Part shown: one piece after another, positions 63,112 to 64,000 of the stretch | Numbering within the stretch: the first letter of the stretch is position 1 | How the letters are laid out: every line of letters begins with the position of its first letter | Source of the DNA: Mycobacterium sp. 1554424.7 | GTDB taxonomy: Bacteria > Actinomycetota > Actinomycetes > Mycobacteriales > Mycobacteriaceae | NCBI RefSeq assembly: GCF_001665295.1 | Contig: NZ_LZSE01000105.1 | Span: 1 to 64,000, forward strand | DNA: 64,000 bases | Direction: 5' to 3' | Program-made: the position numbers and the translations under genes | Notes under the pieces: generated by a model | Database searches by the model: none | Told to the model about the DNA's origin: nothing | What the model saw: only the letters and a program-made list of their open reading frames with translations

Positions 63112-63114
63112 CAG

Positions 63115-63134
63115 CTGGCGCTTCCATGCGCCAG
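63115..63134 (+). terminator. Hairpin after the Mam operon
   Basis: CTGGCGC-TTCCAT-GCGCCAG, perfect 7-bp stem and 6-nt loop starting 4 nt after the stop. No U-tract follows, as is usual in mycobacteria. Confidence 0.6.
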
Positions 63135-63178
63135 AAACTCCAAGAATTCGTAGAGGCTTCGTAGAGGCCGGCATTCAA

Positions 63179-63214
63179 TCCTTCTCCCAGCACGCATCGC
63201 CGCTGGGAGGAGGA
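63179..63214 (+). promoter_or_regulatory. Hairpin sequestering the esterase ribosome binding site
   Basis: TCCTTCTCCCAGC (63179-63191) pairs with GCTGGGAGGAGGA (63202-63214) around a 10-nt loop: 12 Watson-Crick pairs and one U-G. The 3' arm contains the GGGAGGAGGA Shine-Dalgarno sequence of the gene starting at 63221. Formation would block translation, so an RNA switch or thermosensor is possible. Confidence 0.6.
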
Positions 63215-63220
63215 ATCACC

Positions 63221-64000
63221 ATGCAGCTCCTGAGTAACCACATCTCCTTGATGCACGGATGGGTGCCGGCGACAGTCGAGGTCGCCACCGCGATCGCGCT
63301 GGGACTGGCCGTCGGGCGGCGCTCCCGTCGGTGGCTCCTGTTGTGGCTGCCCGTTGCCGCGGTCGTCGGCGTCGCGGCGGCCGCCGGGGCGCAGTGGTAC
63401 ATCGGCGGTATCGCAACCGAACCGGCGCCGCGCGCGCTCTATGTGTGGATTGCGTTGGCCGGAACGGCTTTGGCCGTCGTGATCCTGGGCTGGTGGGGTG
63501 CACACTGGTGGCGGCGCGTGGCATCGATCTTGTCCCTGCCGCTGTGTGTGCTCTGCTCGCTGCTGGTGCTGAACCAGTGGGTCGGGTATGTGCAGACGGT
63601 GCAGAGCGCGTGGGATCAACTCACGTCCGCCCCGCTGCCCGACCAGACCGACAAGGCCACCGTCACCGCCATGGCGGCGCACGGCACCAAGCCGTCCCGC
63701 GGGCGCCTGGTGCCCGTGCAGATTCCCAACGACGCCTCGCACTTCAAGCACCGCGAGGAACTGGTTTACCTGCCGCCGGCCTGGTTCGCGAGTTCTCCGC
63801 CGCCCCAGCTGCCGACGGTGATGATGATCGGCGGCATGATCAACACACCCGCCGACTGGGTGCGCGCCGGCAACGCGGTGGAAACCGTCGACGCCTTCGC
63901 GGCCGCGCACGGTGGCAACGCGCCGGTGCTGGTGTTCGTCGACCCGGGCGGGGCGTTCGACAACGACACCGAATGCGTCAACGGAAGCCGCGGCAATGCG
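63221..64000 (+). CDS. Membrane-anchored esterase/hydrolase (partial, runs off the window)
   Basis: 260 codons from ATG 63221, no stop before the edge. Four hydrophobic segments in the first 120 residues (ATAIALGLAVG; LLLWLPVAAVVGVAAAAG; LYVWIALAGTALAVVILGWW; ILSLPLCVLCSLLVL), then an alpha/beta-hydrolase of the antigen-85/esterase-D kind: FKHREELVYLPPAWF, LPTVMMIGGMINTPADWV, PVLVFVDPGGAFDNDTECVNGSRGNA. The nucleophile serine and the rest lie outside. Known mycobacterial relatives with this layout are putative esterases. Its ribosome site is in a hairpin. Confidence 0.8.
   Translation, partial: MQLLSNHISLMHGWVPATVEVATAIALGLAVGRRSRRWLLLWLPVAAVVGVAAAAGAQWYIGGIATEPAPRALYVWIALAGTALAVVILGWWGAHWWRRVASILSLPLCVLCSLLVLNQWVGYVQTVQSAWDQLTSAPLPDQTDKATVTAMAAHGTKPSRGRLVPVQIPNDASHFKHREELVYLPPAWFASSPPPQLPTVMMIGGMINTPADWVRAGNAVETVDAFAAAHGGNAPVLVFVDPGGAFDNDTECVNGSRGNA

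Overview
The window is high-GC chromosomal DNA from a slow-growing Mycobacterium. Evidence: long colinearity, inverted, with the M. tuberculosis Rv0853c-Rv0873 block (kdc, far, dapC, fadA, fadB, ercc3, moaC2, mog, moaE2, rpfA, moaD2, moaA2, cspB, fadE10), a complete mce operon with its Mam partners, an LpqH-type lipoprotein, F420-dependent luciferase-like enzymes and a PE_PGRS gene. RpfA is much shorter than the M. tuberculosis protein, and extra genes are inserted in the block, so this is not the M. tuberculosis complex. The PE_PGRS gene argues against the M. avium complex. The species is not named here. No tRNA, rRNA, CRISPR array, IS element or prophage was seen.

Layout. 0.1-5.6 kb: a thiol-dependent hydroquinone-reductase-like protein, fadE10, cspB, a YccF membrane protein, moaA2 and moaD2. 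5.57-6.8 kb: rpfA behind a near-consensus CRP site and a c-di-AMP (ydaO) riboswitch. 6.9-8.5 kb: moaE2, mog, moaC2 and a small conserved gene in one minus-strand operon. 8.6-12.6 kb: a helicase-associated protein and the XPB helicase. 12.7-17.4 kb: a thiolase/OB-fold pair, a divergent sulfonate/nitrate-type ABC importer and an ABM protein. 17.4-20.8 kb: two luciferase-like oxidoreductases and an FAD monooxygenase. 20.9-30 kb: fadA-fadB, dapC, three START-like proteins around far, kdc and an orphan Bfd ferredoxin. 30-39 kb: fadD, amidohydrolase, LpqH-like lipoprotein, enoyl-CoA hydratase, TetR, a P450 and a PE_PGRS protein carrying a C-terminal GH18 (chitinase-like) domain. 39.3-42.4 kb: four overlapping membrane genes (two heme-copper-oxidase-like small subunits and two unrecognised proteins), divergent from a TetR gene across a 26-bp perfect palindrome. 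42.4-63.1 kb: a complete yrbEAB-mceABCDEF operon between two paralogous pairs of Mce-associated (Mam) genes, with CoA-transferase, aldehyde dehydrogenase, SDR, ferredoxin and P450 genes. 63.2 kb to the edge: a membrane-anchored esterase, cut by the window, whose ribosome binding site lies in a long hairpin.

How it fits together. Much of the window handles fatty acyl or sterol-like substrates: activation (fadD), import (mce), beta-oxidation (fadE10, fadA, fadB, enoyl-CoA hydratase), racemisation or CoA transfer (far, CaiB) and P450 oxidation. The other theme is molybdopterin synthesis around rpfA. Regulation visible in the DNA includes several dyads between divergent genes, hairpin terminators between convergent genes, and a repeated element containing GCGATGAGGAGGAG near gene starts. 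The observations most worth checking are the PE_PGRS-GH18 fusion, the four-gene oxidase-like membrane operon, the sequestered ribosome binding site of the esterase and the two-signal control region of rpfA.
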